A DNA stretch of 64,000 bases, taken from JADMJV01 sp964649085 (GTDB lineage Bacteria; Vulcanimicrobiota; Xenobia; Xenobiales; JADMJV01). This document shows, in pieces, positions 41,735 to 49,634 of the stretch (position 1 is the stretch's first letter; the number at the start of each line of letters is the position of its first letter). The stretch lies in contig CAZYPN010000009.1 in assembly GCA_964649085.1 (NCBI GenBank), forward strand, positions 1 to 64,000, in the 5' to 3' direction. The position numbers and the translations under genes are program-made. Below the pieces are notes generated by a model. The model saw only the letters and a program-made list of their open reading frames with translations. It did no database searches and was not told the DNA's origin.

Positions 41735-43300
41735 ATGACTGCGCCCCCCCGTCCCTTCCGCGTATTGATGATCTGGCCTCGCTTCCCCGAGAGCTTCTGG
41801 TCGATGCAGGCCACCATCGAGGCCGTAGGCCGCAAGGCAACCCTGCCTCCGCTGGGGCTGATCACCGTGGCTGCTCTGTGCCCGCCGCATTGGGAGATTC
41901 GCCTGATCGACGAGGCGGTCGAGCCGATCAGCGATGAAGCCATACTGGAGGCCGAGCTGGTCATGATCAGCGCCATGATCATCCAGCGCGAAGCCGTCGA
42001 CCGGATATTGGCCCGTTGCCGACAACTGGGGCGCACCACCGTCATCGGCGGGCCCTATGCCAGCAGCCACACCCAGGACCTGTTGAAGAAGGCCGACCAC
42101 GTGGTGTGCGGCGAGGTGGACGAGTGCTTCCTCGACATCGCTGCCGCCCTCGAGTCCGGCAAGGCCGAGCCGCTCTACGCCATCACCGACAAACCCGACG
42201 TCACCATGCTGCCCCCGCCGCGGTTCGATTTGCTCAAGATGGACGCCTATGCCGCCATGTCGGTGCAGTTCTCGCGAGGCTGCCCGTTTCAGTGTGAATT
42301 CTGTGACATCATCGTGCTCTACGGACGCAAGCCCAGAACCAAAAGCCCGGGACAGTTGCTGGCCGAACTCGACCGCATGCGGGCCCTGGGGTGGAAGGGT
42401 GAAGTCTTCCTGGTGGACGATAATTTCATCGGCAACCAGGTCAAAGCCCGCGAGCTACTTAGTGAGCTCGAGCGTTGGCAGCAGCGCCACAACTTTCCTC
42501 TGGCCTTCTACACCGAGGCTTCGGTCAATCTGGCTCAACGGGTCGAACTGATCGAGCAGATGGTGCGGGCCAACTTCCACTACGTGTTCCTGGGCATTGA
42601 AACGCCCTCGGCCGAGTCGCTCCACGAGACCCGCAAATTGCAGAACCTGAAAGGCAGTCTGGTGGACGCCGTCCACACGATTCTCGACCAGGGCCTTTGG
42701 GTCATGGGCGGCTTCATCGTAGGGTTCGACGCCGACGATGAAAGCATCTTCGAACGCCAGCGCGAGTTTATCGAACTGGCCGCCATTCCCTGGGCCATGG
42801 TGGGCATGCTCCAGGCCCCCCCCAAAACCGCTTTGTTCCAGCGACTGGAACAAGAGGGACGTCTGTTGCCCGATGGCACGGGCGACAATTTGAGCCTGCC
42901 GAATTTTCGCACCATCATTCCACGCAAGAAGATGGTCGAGCAATACTGCTGGCTGATCGACCAGCTCTACTCCCCCCAGGCCTATTTCCAGCGCGCCCTG
43001 CGCTCTTTGCGACTGTGGCGAACCCACAAACCCCAGGTGCCTCCCAAACGTCCGCTGAAATTCTCGCTACAAGGGTTCTTCGGCGGTCTCTGGGCCCTGG
43101 GGGTGAAGTCGCCCTTCCGAGCCACCTTCTGGAGGTCGCTGCTCGAACTGGTGCGCATGGCCTGGAACAACCCCACCAAGATGCACCACGGATTCTCGGT
43201 GCTGCTCACCGGTCTGCACATGGTGACCTATGCGCACACCGTCACCGAGGGTTATCGGGCCATGGAAATCGAAGACGATCCGGTGCCCGTTCCCTGCTGA
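41735..43300 (+). CDS. B12-binding radical SAM protein with DUF4070 (HpnP-like)
   Basis: The 521-residue protein has an N-terminal cobalamin-binding-like domain (residues 1-160), with ATLPPLGLITVAALCPPHWEIRLIDE as in HpnP and its relatives, a radical SAM core with the cluster motif CPFQCEFCDI (Cys at CxxxCxxC), and a C-terminal DUF4070 region. Enzymes of this group methylate unreactive carbons; HpnP is the hopanoid C-2 methylase, but many paralogues have other substrates. No hopanoid genes are nearby, so the substrate is undecided. Start ATG 41735 is chosen over 41678 because family similarity begins there, with GGAG just before it. Confidence 0.85.
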   Translation: MTAPPRPFRVLMIWPRFPESFWSMQATIEAVGRKATLPPLGLITVAALCPPHWEIRLIDEAVEPISDEAILEAELVMISAMIIQREAVDRILARCRQLGRTTVIGGPYASSHTQDLLKKADHVVCGEVDECFLDIAAALESGKAEPLYAITDKPDVTMLPPPRFDLLKMDAYAAMSVQFSRGCPFQCEFCDIIVLYGRKPRTKSPGQLLAELDRMRALGWKGEVFLVDDNFIGNQVKARELLSELERWQQRHNFPLAFYTEASVNLAQRVELIEQMVRANFHYVFLGIETPSAESLHETRKLQNLKGSLVDAVHTILDQGLWVMGGFIVGFDADDESIFERQREFIELAAIPWAMVGMLQAPPKTALFQRLEQEGRLLPDGTGDNLSLPNFRTIIPRKKMVEQYCWLIDQLYSPQAYFQRALRSLRLWRTHKPQVPPKRPLKFSLQGFFGGLWALGVKSPFRATFWRSLLELVRMAWNNPTKMHHGFSVLLTGLHMVTYAHTVTEGYRAMEIEDDPVPVPC

Positions 43301-43306
43301 GGCTGG

Positions 43307-45238
43307 CTACAGGCTCCCCCAATCGGTGAAGTAAAGCAGCAATTTCTTATATTCCTCCTGCTCAATGAAGTTTGAAACGCTGCTGGCCACGCCCTCCTTG
43401 GCCTGCTGCATCAGCCAACCACGTCCAGTCATTGTTCGGCTCTCGGCAGCGCTGTTCGAGATATGACGTCCCGCATCCCAAGCATCGCGAATCGGGCCAC
43501 CGGTGGGGTGACTGCTGCCCAAAAGACGGCTATCGTGTCCCTTCTCATGGGCTACCACCAGCGTATCAAAGCTCAGCGTTTCCTGGACATAGTGAACGAT
43601 GTCTGTTCCAGCCGGAGTGTAACCATCGAAGTTGCCCCGGAAAGGCCAGATACCGATACCGGTAGGAAAGTTGCTCGGAGAGACAATAAAGATGGCGTCG
43701 GCATTGGGAAAGCGGTTAGCAATGGCACGTGCGTCAGAAAAATATCCCGCTACGCGGTCGGCCGCGCTGATGATGGGCACTCCCGTAACTGGGATGGTGT
43801 CAACTGTTAATGCGATGTCAGCCGGGGCCAGCGGAAAGACGGCCAGAAGCTGCCGCTGACAGTCGTTCGCCAGGTTGTTCAACCAGGCCTGATTGGTGCT
43901 ACCGCTAAACTTGACTCCCCCGGGCCGAGCTGCGGTTACCGTTACATTGTACGGTTTCAGCACGTGGCAGATAGCAAAATCACCGGCAGAAGTTTCGGTG
44001 CGACTGGCGACTACAGACCCGGCCTCATTCCGCAGGTCCGCTGTCAGCGTTAGTGTGCTTGCTGGACAGGCGCGCCCCGCTCCGAATGTAAAGTTGAATG
44101 CATAGTAAGTGTCAGCTTTGCCAGCCAGCCACTTCTTCGCCGCGTCTGAAGGGACGGCTGACTCTGCGTCCGGGGCAGTGTGAACGCTGAGGTCGGCGAA
44201 TCGTTGCTTGAGCGTTGTGTAGTTTGCCCCCGACAAGGGTTGCAGAGGCAACACCCAGGTACGGCCTTCGTAGGCCACAAGGTCGGCGCGAATCTCATCT
44301 TGCTGTATGCCGCCATCCGCTATCCAGGTCAATTTCAAGGTGTGAATTCCACTGAACGGCTTGCGGACGAACACACGCACCGCGGTGGCCTTATGAGCAA
44401 CCAGAGGAATCTTCTCAAGCAACTCCTCATATAGGGGTTCTTGCACCACCTGAATGGGGTGGATGTCCAGGTCTTCCAGGCGCCGGGGCTGATCGGGCGT
44501 CGAAGAGATGGGGATTCCGTTCTTGGTAACCAGGTCGACATCTGCCCATAGATTGTCCGAGAGCTGCTGAACCTGTTCGTCCGTCTGGCTGCCCCCGGTC
44601 TGCTTGACCTGTGATCTGATATCTTCGTAAATCTTCTGACGGTCGTGTCCATCGCACACCGTCCACACCGAACGCTGAATCACGCTGAGGAGGTGTCGTG
44701 GCCCTAGATCACGGTGTAGTTTTCCTGCCGAATGGAGCGCCCGAGCCTGACCAGGAATTCTGGCGCAAGCAACAACTTTTTCCATCAGCTGCGGGGTGAA
44801 TCGATGAGACGGTATCCCATCGCTTTGCAAAAACTCTGCCCATGACACCTCAGGGGGCTTTTCTCCGGGGCAAGTCACGCGATAAGGCCGCGCGACTTCG
44901 TTGGCAGGCGGTACGGGCTTGCCATATTCGACGCATACGCCCTGTACATCCAATGTTTTCAGGCCACCTGGACTGACTTCAAACTGTACTTCATCAATCA
45001 CCATCCGAGTCTGTTCCTGCGGACTGATGGGCACAATCAATGTGCCTTCGGGCAGGGACAAAAAGAGGGGGGAGGAGCCCAAATTGCGCACTTCGGCGCG
45101 TAGAATCGCACCGGCCGCCCGTCCGCTCTCGGCGCATCGCAACTGGCATTGCCCGAGACGCACGGCGGTTGGCAGGCTGACACGCGGCTCCGACCAGCCC
45201 ACACCCGCCAGCAGCAACGCCAGCAGCAACCGTTTCAA
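43307..45238 (-). CDS. Exported two-module protein with HExxH zincin-like motif
   Basis: A TTG overlapping the upstream stop (TTGA) is the likely start and gives 643 residues, the first 17 a signal peptide (KRLLLALLLAGVGWS). Residues about 20-245 are paralogous along their length to the whole secreted protein encoded at 45.8-46.5 kb, with shared motifs such as a V-P-x-G-T strand, VSPGGLKT-like turns, paired cysteines and DNLWADVDLVTK. The C-terminal 150 residues contain VVAHEKGHDSRLLGSSH, i.e. HExxH followed by a further His nine residues later, a metallopeptidase-like zinc site. The middle is a beta-rich Ig-like region. Probably a periplasmic or secreted protease; catalytic activity is not shown. 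Confidence 0.74.
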   Translation of the reverse strand: MKRLLLALLLAGVGWSEPRVSLPTAVRLGQCQLRCAESGRAAGAILRAEVRNLGSSPLFLSLPEGTLIVPISPQEQTRMVIDEVQFEVSPGGLKTLDVQGVCVEYGKPVPPANEVARPYRVTCPGEKPPEVSWAEFLQSDGIPSHRFTPQLMEKVVACARIPGQARALHSAGKLHRDLGPRHLLSVIQRSVWTVCDGHDRQKIYEDIRSQVKQTGGSQTDEQVQQLSDNLWADVDLVTKNGIPISSTPDQPRRLEDLDIHPIQVVQEPLYEELLEKIPLVAHKATAVRVFVRKPFSGIHTLKLTWIADGGIQQDEIRADLVAYEGRTWVLPLQPLSGANYTTLKQRFADLSVHTAPDAESAVPSDAAKKWLAGKADTYYAFNFTFGAGRACPASTLTLTADLRNEAGSVVASRTETSAGDFAICHVLKPYNVTVTAARPGGVKFSGSTNQAWLNNLANDCQRQLLAVFPLAPADIALTVDTIPVTGVPIISAADRVAGYFSDARAIANRFPNADAIFIVSPSNFPTGIGIWPFRGNFDGYTPAGTDIVHYVQETLSFDTLVVAHEKGHDSRLLGSSHPTGGPIRDAWDAGRHISNSAAESRTMTGRGWLMQQAKEGVASSVSNFIEQEEYKKLLLYFTDWGSL

Positions 45239-45849
45239 GGCTTGGCCGTCCAGGGCACCTGAGACCAGGGAAGTTTCCACTCCACCGGTTCGTCGCTGCG
45301 TTTACCCCAGCTATAGTCCACATCGTAGAGACGATTGCCCTGAATGCCCACGACCGTAAAGGTTGCCTGATTGTCAGGGCCACCGGAAGTGCGAATGGCC
45401 TGCTGGTTTCCGCCGACGAAATTCACGATCTCGGGGCTGGCGTTTTTAAAGAAGATCATCATCGGTTGTTGATGGTGATACACCGTGAAGCGCGCGGTCG
45501 TGCTTTCCCCCACCTCCAGCGGATTCTTGTCGACCGTCAAACGCACCGAGGGCAAGCATTCAAAGGGCACGGTGTTACTGGCGGCGCCGTCGGGAGTAAC
45601 AACCTGCACCTGGGATTGCTTGGGCGCCTCCCAGGGCACCTGCACCGACAGCTTGCTGTCCTGCAACGAGACCACCCGGCCTGGAACACCTCCGAAGAGA
45701 ACCTTGAGTCCTTCCCTGGCTGTGCCAAAGCCCGAGCCGTTGAGAAAAATGATGCCGTTGGCTTTGCCCTGAGTCGGAAGCACTTCTTGAACCACGGGCT
45801 GGGCCCAGGCTGCCTGCCCTAGAAGCAGAGCACAAAACAAGGCTCTCAC
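45235..45849 (-). CDS. Exported IPT/TIG-domain protein
   Basis: The start is GTG 45849, which overlaps the upstream stop (GTGA), and gives 204 residues with a signal peptide (MRALFCALLLGQAAWA). The first mature domain has the IPT/TIG pattern (VVQEVLPTQGKANGIIFLNG, then SGFGT and KVLFGGVPGRVVSLQDSKLSVQVP). The second half is another beta domain (VRLTVDKNPLEVGESTTARFTV). TIG domains bind proteins or sugars at the cell surface. It is the middle gene of three exported-protein genes with stop/start overlaps at both ends, strong evidence for a common task. Confidence 0.76.
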   Translation of the reverse strand: MRALFCALLLGQAAWAQPVVQEVLPTQGKANGIIFLNGSGFGTAREGLKVLFGGVPGRVVSLQDSKLSVQVPWEAPKQSQVQVVTPDGAASNTVPFECLPSVRLTVDKNPLEVGESTTARFTVYHHQQPMMIFFKNASPEIVNFVGGNQQAIRTSGGPDNQATFTVVGIQGNRLYDVDYSWGKRSDEPVEWKLPWSQVPWTAKP

Positions 45850-46469
45850 TTGCTGGCCTCCTTGGTGGTCAGGTCTACGGCCTCCCAAATGTTGTCGACT
45901 CCCTTGTTGGCCTCGGGCTCGTCCTCCGGCTTGGGCTTGGTGTGGGTAAAGACCAACTCTTTGAGGTCCTCTTTGGTCATTCCCTGTTGGCGCCACAGAG
46001 CGTACTGAGCCACGATTCCCGGCTGCATTCCCCGCAACATGGGAAGAGGGGGCAGGTCACCGTTCTGGCAGAGCTTCTGGGCACACTCGTAATACTTGTT
46101 GGCGCTGTTGGCCTGAGGATGGCTCTGGCAAGTCTGGGCCGTAACATCGACCGTGCCCCCCGGCGGCTTTTCGGCGCGTAGTCCGACGCACATGGTGGCC
46201 AAACTGCACTGCACCCGACCTCCCGGTGGAACCACCAGCTTTCGCTCTTCCAGCACCATCAGATCCTGCAGTTGCGGATGGGCGAAAACCGTACCTCTGG
46301 GAACTTCCACTTTCAGTGGAGACTTCCCGACGTTCTTGCACCACAGCCGAACGCGGTCGGTTCGAAGCCCATCTCCCTCGAGCTGAAACACCGCCTGACC
46401 GGCGCAGTCTGCCGCCGGTATGGCGCCGGCGGGCATGCCCGCCAGTAAAACAACCAAGACACCCCGCAT
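45846..46469 (-). CDS. Exported cysteine-rich protein, paralogue of the zincin's N-terminal module
   Basis: The 207-residue product follows an AGGAGG site. A signal peptide (VLVVLLAGMPAGAIPAA) precedes a beta-rich domain with eight cysteines (for example LWCKNVG, QCSLATMCVG, YECAQKLC), suited to disulphide bonding outside the cytoplasm. It matches residues 20-245 of the HExxH protein: VEVPRGTVFA against LSLPEGTLIV, VVPPGGRVQCSLATMCV against VSPGGLKTLDVQGVCV, and DNIWEAVDLTTK against DNLWADVDLVTK. It could be an inhibitor, chaperone or co-receptor for its partner. No known family was recognised. Confidence 0.75.
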   Translation of the reverse strand: MRGVLVVLLAGMPAGAIPAADCAGQAVFQLEGDGLRTDRVRLWCKNVGKSPLKVEVPRGTVFAHPQLQDLMVLEERKLVVPPGGRVQCSLATMCVGLRAEKPPGGTVDVTAQTCQSHPQANSANKYYECAQKLCQNGDLPPLPMLRGMQPGIVAQYALWRQQGMTKEDLKELVFTHTKPKPEDEPEANKGVDNIWEAVDLTTKEASK

Positions 46470-46520
46470 ATGACCTCCTGGTGCCTACGAGGTTCCACAG
46501 GGTACTATCGACAGCCTGCT

Positions 46521-46835
46521 TCAGGGCGTCGCCTGATCGGGGGGAATCTCCATCGGAGAAGACTCCATTGTCAGCGACTCGTTCACCAGCCCCGTCCACT
46601 GGGACTCCAATTCCTCGATGAAGGCCTTGAGCTGGCTCAGATCGAGCTGGGTGCGCTGGGTGGTTTGGGCGCGTGCCAAATGCACCATTTTGCCCGAACA
46701 ATAGGGGCAGTGGCTGGTGCGCGTGGTCAGGTAGTCCAACACCCGGCGCTTTACCGCCTTCTGGCAACTGGGACAGCTCAGTCGCAGGTAAACCTCGACC
46801 GAGAACAGGCCCTGTGTTCCGGGCCTAGGCTCCAT
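46521..46835 (-). CDS. Small zinc-ribbon protein overlapping sepF
   Basis: The 104-residue protein has four cysteines in two CxxC pairs (LSCPSCQKA and SHCPYCSGK) that should bind zinc, then a helix (TTQRTQLDLSQLKAFIEELE) and a short acidic tail. The ATG lies inside the end of sepF (11-base overlap), so the two are translationally coupled. Its role is unknown; the coupling hints at a link with cell division. Confidence 0.68.
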   Translation of the reverse strand: MEPRPGTQGLFSVEVYLRLSCPSCQKAVKRRVLDYLTTRTSHCPYCSGKMVHLARAQTTQRTQLDLSQLKAFIEELESQWTGLVNESLTMESSPMEIPPDQATP

Positions 46836-47334
46836 CGCCCGAGGGAATAAACTCTTCCTGGCGCGGCCCGCTTTCCTGATGATCGGCGATGACGATCTCC
46901 ATATGGCCTGGCACGAACAGGAAAATGTTGTCGGCCACCTTCTGGCTATTGCCTTCCATAGCGTAGGAAATGCCCGATAGGAAGTCCACGATGCGACGGG
47001 CCAGTTCTTTGTCGGTCTTGCGCATGTTGAGCAGAATGCACTTCTTCACCTTGAGCGCTTCGGCGATCTCGCGGGCATCTGCAAAAGAAGCCGGCTCCAA
47101 CACCACGATCTCTTGCTTCTTCGGAGTGGGCAGACTGACCAGGTTGCGCCCTCCTCGGGCCAATCCGGGCTGCCCGGGCGAGGCCGCTGGCGGCGGGGGC
47201 GTAGCGGCCTGACGAAGCCCGCCCCCACGTGGCGACTGTCCTTCCTCGAGAGAGTCAGAATCAAAGCCCTCGGCCACGAAGCTGTCTTCCTCCATAGTGA
47301 AGAATCGTTTCAGGCTGTCCATCAATTTTGCCAC
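46825..47334 (-). CDS. sepF: Cell division protein SepF
   Basis: The 169-residue protein begins with a membrane-targeting amphipathic helix (MAKLMDSLKRFFTME), has a Gly/Pro-rich linker and ends in the SepF domain: EIVVLEPASFADAREIAEAL, VKKCILLNMRKTDKELARRIVDFLSGISYAMEG and KVADNIFLFVP. SepF polymerises, binds the C-terminus of FtsZ and anchors the ring in lineages without FtsA. The GTG start follows GGAGGTGGAACG. The division genes ftsZ and ylmG are not in the window. Downstream it overlaps a zinc-ribbon gene, and yggS, a common sepF neighbour, is 1.6 kb upstream. Confidence 0.93.
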   Translation of the reverse strand: MAKLMDSLKRFFTMEEDSFVAEGFDSDSLEEGQSPRGGGLRQAATPPPPAASPGQPGLARGGRNLVSLPTPKKQEIVVLEPASFADAREIAEALKVKKCILLNMRKTDKELARRIVDFLSGISYAMEGNSQKVADNIFLFVPGHMEIVIADHQESGPRQEEFIPSGDGA

Positions 47335-47363
47335 CGTTCCACCTCCGCGCGCGCGCTGGTTTG

Positions 47364-47380
47364 ATGATTTTTCAAATCAT
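47364..47380. promoter_or_regulatory. AT-rich inverted repeat upstream of sepF
   Basis: ATGATTT (47364-47370) and AAATCAT (47374-47380) form a perfect 7-bp inverted repeat with a three-base centre, in the 75-base gap between the glycosyltransferase and sepF genes, 30 bases from the GTG. It may be an operator or hairpin in the sepF leader. No T tract follows in the minus direction. Confidence 0.38.
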
Positions 47381-47409
47381 GCGCGGCTCGACCTGCTCGA
47401 ATGTGGAAA

Positions 47410-48939
47410 TTATTTCAACTCACGTTCTACCCGACGATACAACCCCAAATCGCGATTGCCAGCGATCTGTTCATAGTCCTGGGTTAGCAGTTCTCGGGCC
47501 TGATCCCACTGGCGACGAACCTGATCGACAGAAATGCGATAGTTGCCACTTACCCCCTCAGCATCGACATCGACAAAGATCAGCCAGGGCACCCGGTCTC
47601 TTACCATCTGCTCATGGGCCCGCCGATAGTCTTCGACCGGAACTCCGTTCAGGTGCATCGGCGGCATCAGCAGATGGCGGCCTACCGGAGTCCATCCATA
47701 GTGAGTGTAGAGGTGCACGGCGTAGGGCAACGCTGCCAGGCGGGTGCCGGGTGCAAGCCAGTGCTGCGACCACTCGCCCAACATGGCCGCCGCCTGAGAC
47801 TGGGCAGGGTTGTTCGAGTAAAACACACCGATGCGCGTCGCCACGGGATGCACATAGATCTGACGGCGCAGCGCGCCGCGGCTTAGCCAACCGATCACCT
47901 CGAAGCTGGCCAGTGCGGCGGCCAACCATCGCCCCCGAGACCACCAGCTCAGCACAAGCGTCAGCACCAGTGCCCAGCCGGCCCCCTGAAAGGAAACATA
48001 GACGATGGTCGCCCGGCTGTGATTGGCCAGCATCGAAGCCAGCCAGGCGTAGGCGATAACTCGCTCCAACGCCCTGCCACGGCGCTCGGCGCCGATCCAA
48101 AGAATCAGCGTGATCACGGGCAGACTGACATAGCGAAAAACATTGAAGACCAGATGGCTGCCGGCTCCAGCCAGAATGAGCCCCCCATCGCTCAACGAAA
48201 GACCCTGATAGTGCTTCAGAAAATCCTTCAGACAGTCCAACGAGTAGGGGTTCCGATTCCAGGCGGCGTGGGCGGCCGCCGCCACCACATTCTGGTCCAA
48301 CACCACCGCGATCCGATCCAGGAACGGCAACCACAACAGCAGCCCGCACACGATTCCGGCCCACACCACCTCACCCGTGCTTTTCAGGCCAAAGCGAAAC
48401 CCGACGAACATCACAGCCAGCACCATGGCCAGGCCTTCCGACTGGATGGACCAGAGGGCCAGTGCCGTGCATGCCCCCACGGCCCAGCGATGCCGACGGC
48501 CGTCGGATTGCTGCCAGTCCAACAGACAGTTCCAGCCCAGCAAAACAAAGCAACTTCCCAACCAGTGATGGTTGAGCACTGAAAACTCCATCAGCCCGGA
48601 GGTCGTCCACAACAACCAGGGCACATAGCGCACCCTGCCACTCAGCAGTCGGTCGGCCAGGCGCTGAACGAAGACTGAGGTGAAGGCGGAAATCAGCGAG
48701 AGCAAGATACGAATGGAATAGTTTGACACCCCAACGATGCCAAACCAGAGGGCCCCCACCATGTAGATTCCCGGGGTAATGTCACTATCCCAGTGACGGT
48801 AGGGCCACTCTCCGCGCAGGATGCGCTGGGCGCCAGCCACGCCCAAACACTCGTCGGACATCGCCCCATACAGGCTCCAAAACTCGCTGGTGGCCAGGAA
48901 GTTGAGCAAAAACAACAAGCCGTAGCGGCGCCAGTTCAT
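47410..48939 (-). CDS. Membrane glycosyltransferase-like protein (GT39/ArnT-type fold)
   Basis: The 509-residue protein has about ten to eleven hydrophobic helices. An acidic motif at the start of a periplasmic loop (MSDECLGVAGAQRILRGEWPY followed by HWDSDITPGIYMVG) resembles the catalytic D-E loop of polyprenyl-phosphate-dependent transferases. The last 120 residues are soluble (ISVDQVRRQWDQARELL). It probably transfers a sugar from a lipid carrier to a lipid or protein; the acceptor is unknown. The ATG overlaps the yggS stop by four bases. Confidence 0.7.
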   Translation of the reverse strand: MNWRRYGLLFLLNFLATSEFWSLYGAMSDECLGVAGAQRILRGEWPYRHWDSDITPGIYMVGALWFGIVGVSNYSIRILLSLISAFTSVFVQRLADRLLSGRVRYVPWLLWTTSGLMEFSVLNHHWLGSCFVLLGWNCLLDWQQSDGRRHRWAVGACTALALWSIQSEGLAMVLAVMFVGFRFGLKSTGEVVWAGIVCGLLLWLPFLDRIAVVLDQNVVAAAAHAAWNRNPYSLDCLKDFLKHYQGLSLSDGGLILAGAGSHLVFNVFRYVSLPVITLILWIGAERRGRALERVIAYAWLASMLANHSRATIVYVSFQGAGWALVLTLVLSWWSRGRWLAAALASFEVIGWLSRGALRRQIYVHPVATRIGVFYSNNPAQSQAAAMLGEWSQHWLAPGTRLAALPYAVHLYTHYGWTPVGRHLLMPPMHLNGVPVEDYRRAHEQMVRDRVPWLIFVDVDAEGVSGNYRISVDQVRRQWDQARELLTQDYEQIAGNRDLGLYRRVERELK

Positions 48940-49634
48940 CGGTTGCCGAACAACGCCCGCCCGATCCGAATCCAGTTGCTGCCGGCAGCGATGGCCTGCT
49001 CAAAGTCGTCACTCATCCCCATCGAAAGCTGAAACTGAGAAAACATCGAGAAGCCGTCGGCCCTTAAAGCGTTTCGAAGCTCGGCCAGCCGATAGAAGTG
49101 GGGCACTGAGTTTTCCGCCGGAGGAATCGTCATCAGTCCTATCCAGCGAATCCGCTTCCAGGAGTGCTGGTTCCAACGCTCCAGTTGGTCACGAAGGAGC
49201 AACGGATCTAGCCCCGACTTGCTGGACTCGCCACCCAGATTTACCTGCACGAACGCATCGAGAGAACGCCCCAGCTCTTCGGCCACCGACTCGAGGCGCA
49301 GGGCCAGCTCAAGTCGGTCGACGCTGTGAAACACATCGAAAAAACCCAGAGCCGTTCGCACCTTATTGCGCTGCAGCGGTCCAATCATGTGCCAGCAGAG
49401 CCCCGTCTCGGCCGCCAATTCGACCGCTTTCGCGGAGGCCTCCTGGACATAGTTCTCGCCAAAATCAGCCTGCCCCAGCTCGTGAAGAGCCCTGACGGCA
49501 CTGGCCGGAAACGTTTTCGAAACCGCCAGCAACCGAACCTCGGCGGGGTCGCGATTCGCCTTCTGACAGGCCTGTTCTACCTGTTCTTGAACCCGCCGAT
49601 AACGGCCAGCCAGCTCGTGAGTGTTTAGAGCCAC
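48936..49634 (-). CDS. yggS: PLP homeostasis protein (YggS/YlmE/PROSC family)
   Basis: The 232-residue protein is a type III-fold PLP-binding barrel without enzyme activity. The PLP lysine is in LLAVSKTFP; other landmarks are ADFGENYVQEAS, LCWHMIGPLQRNK, VFHSVDRL, and QFQLSMGMSDDFEQAIAAGSNWIRIGRALFG. The family buffers PLP and affects many amino acid pathways. The GTG start has no evident ribosome site, but it overlaps the 3' end of the PilT-like gene by ten bases and so is coupled. sepF is 1.6 kb downstream. Confidence 0.94.
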   Translation of the reverse strand: MALNTHELAGRYRRVQEQVEQACQKANRDPAEVRLLAVSKTFPASAVRALHELGQADFGENYVQEASAKAVELAAETGLCWHMIGPLQRNKVRTALGFFDVFHSVDRLELALRLESVAEELGRSLDAFVQVNLGGESSKSGLDPLLLRDQLERWNQHSWKRIRWIGLMTIPPAENSVPHFYRLAELRNALRADGFSMFSQFQLSMGMSDDFEQAIAAGSNWIRIGRALFGNR

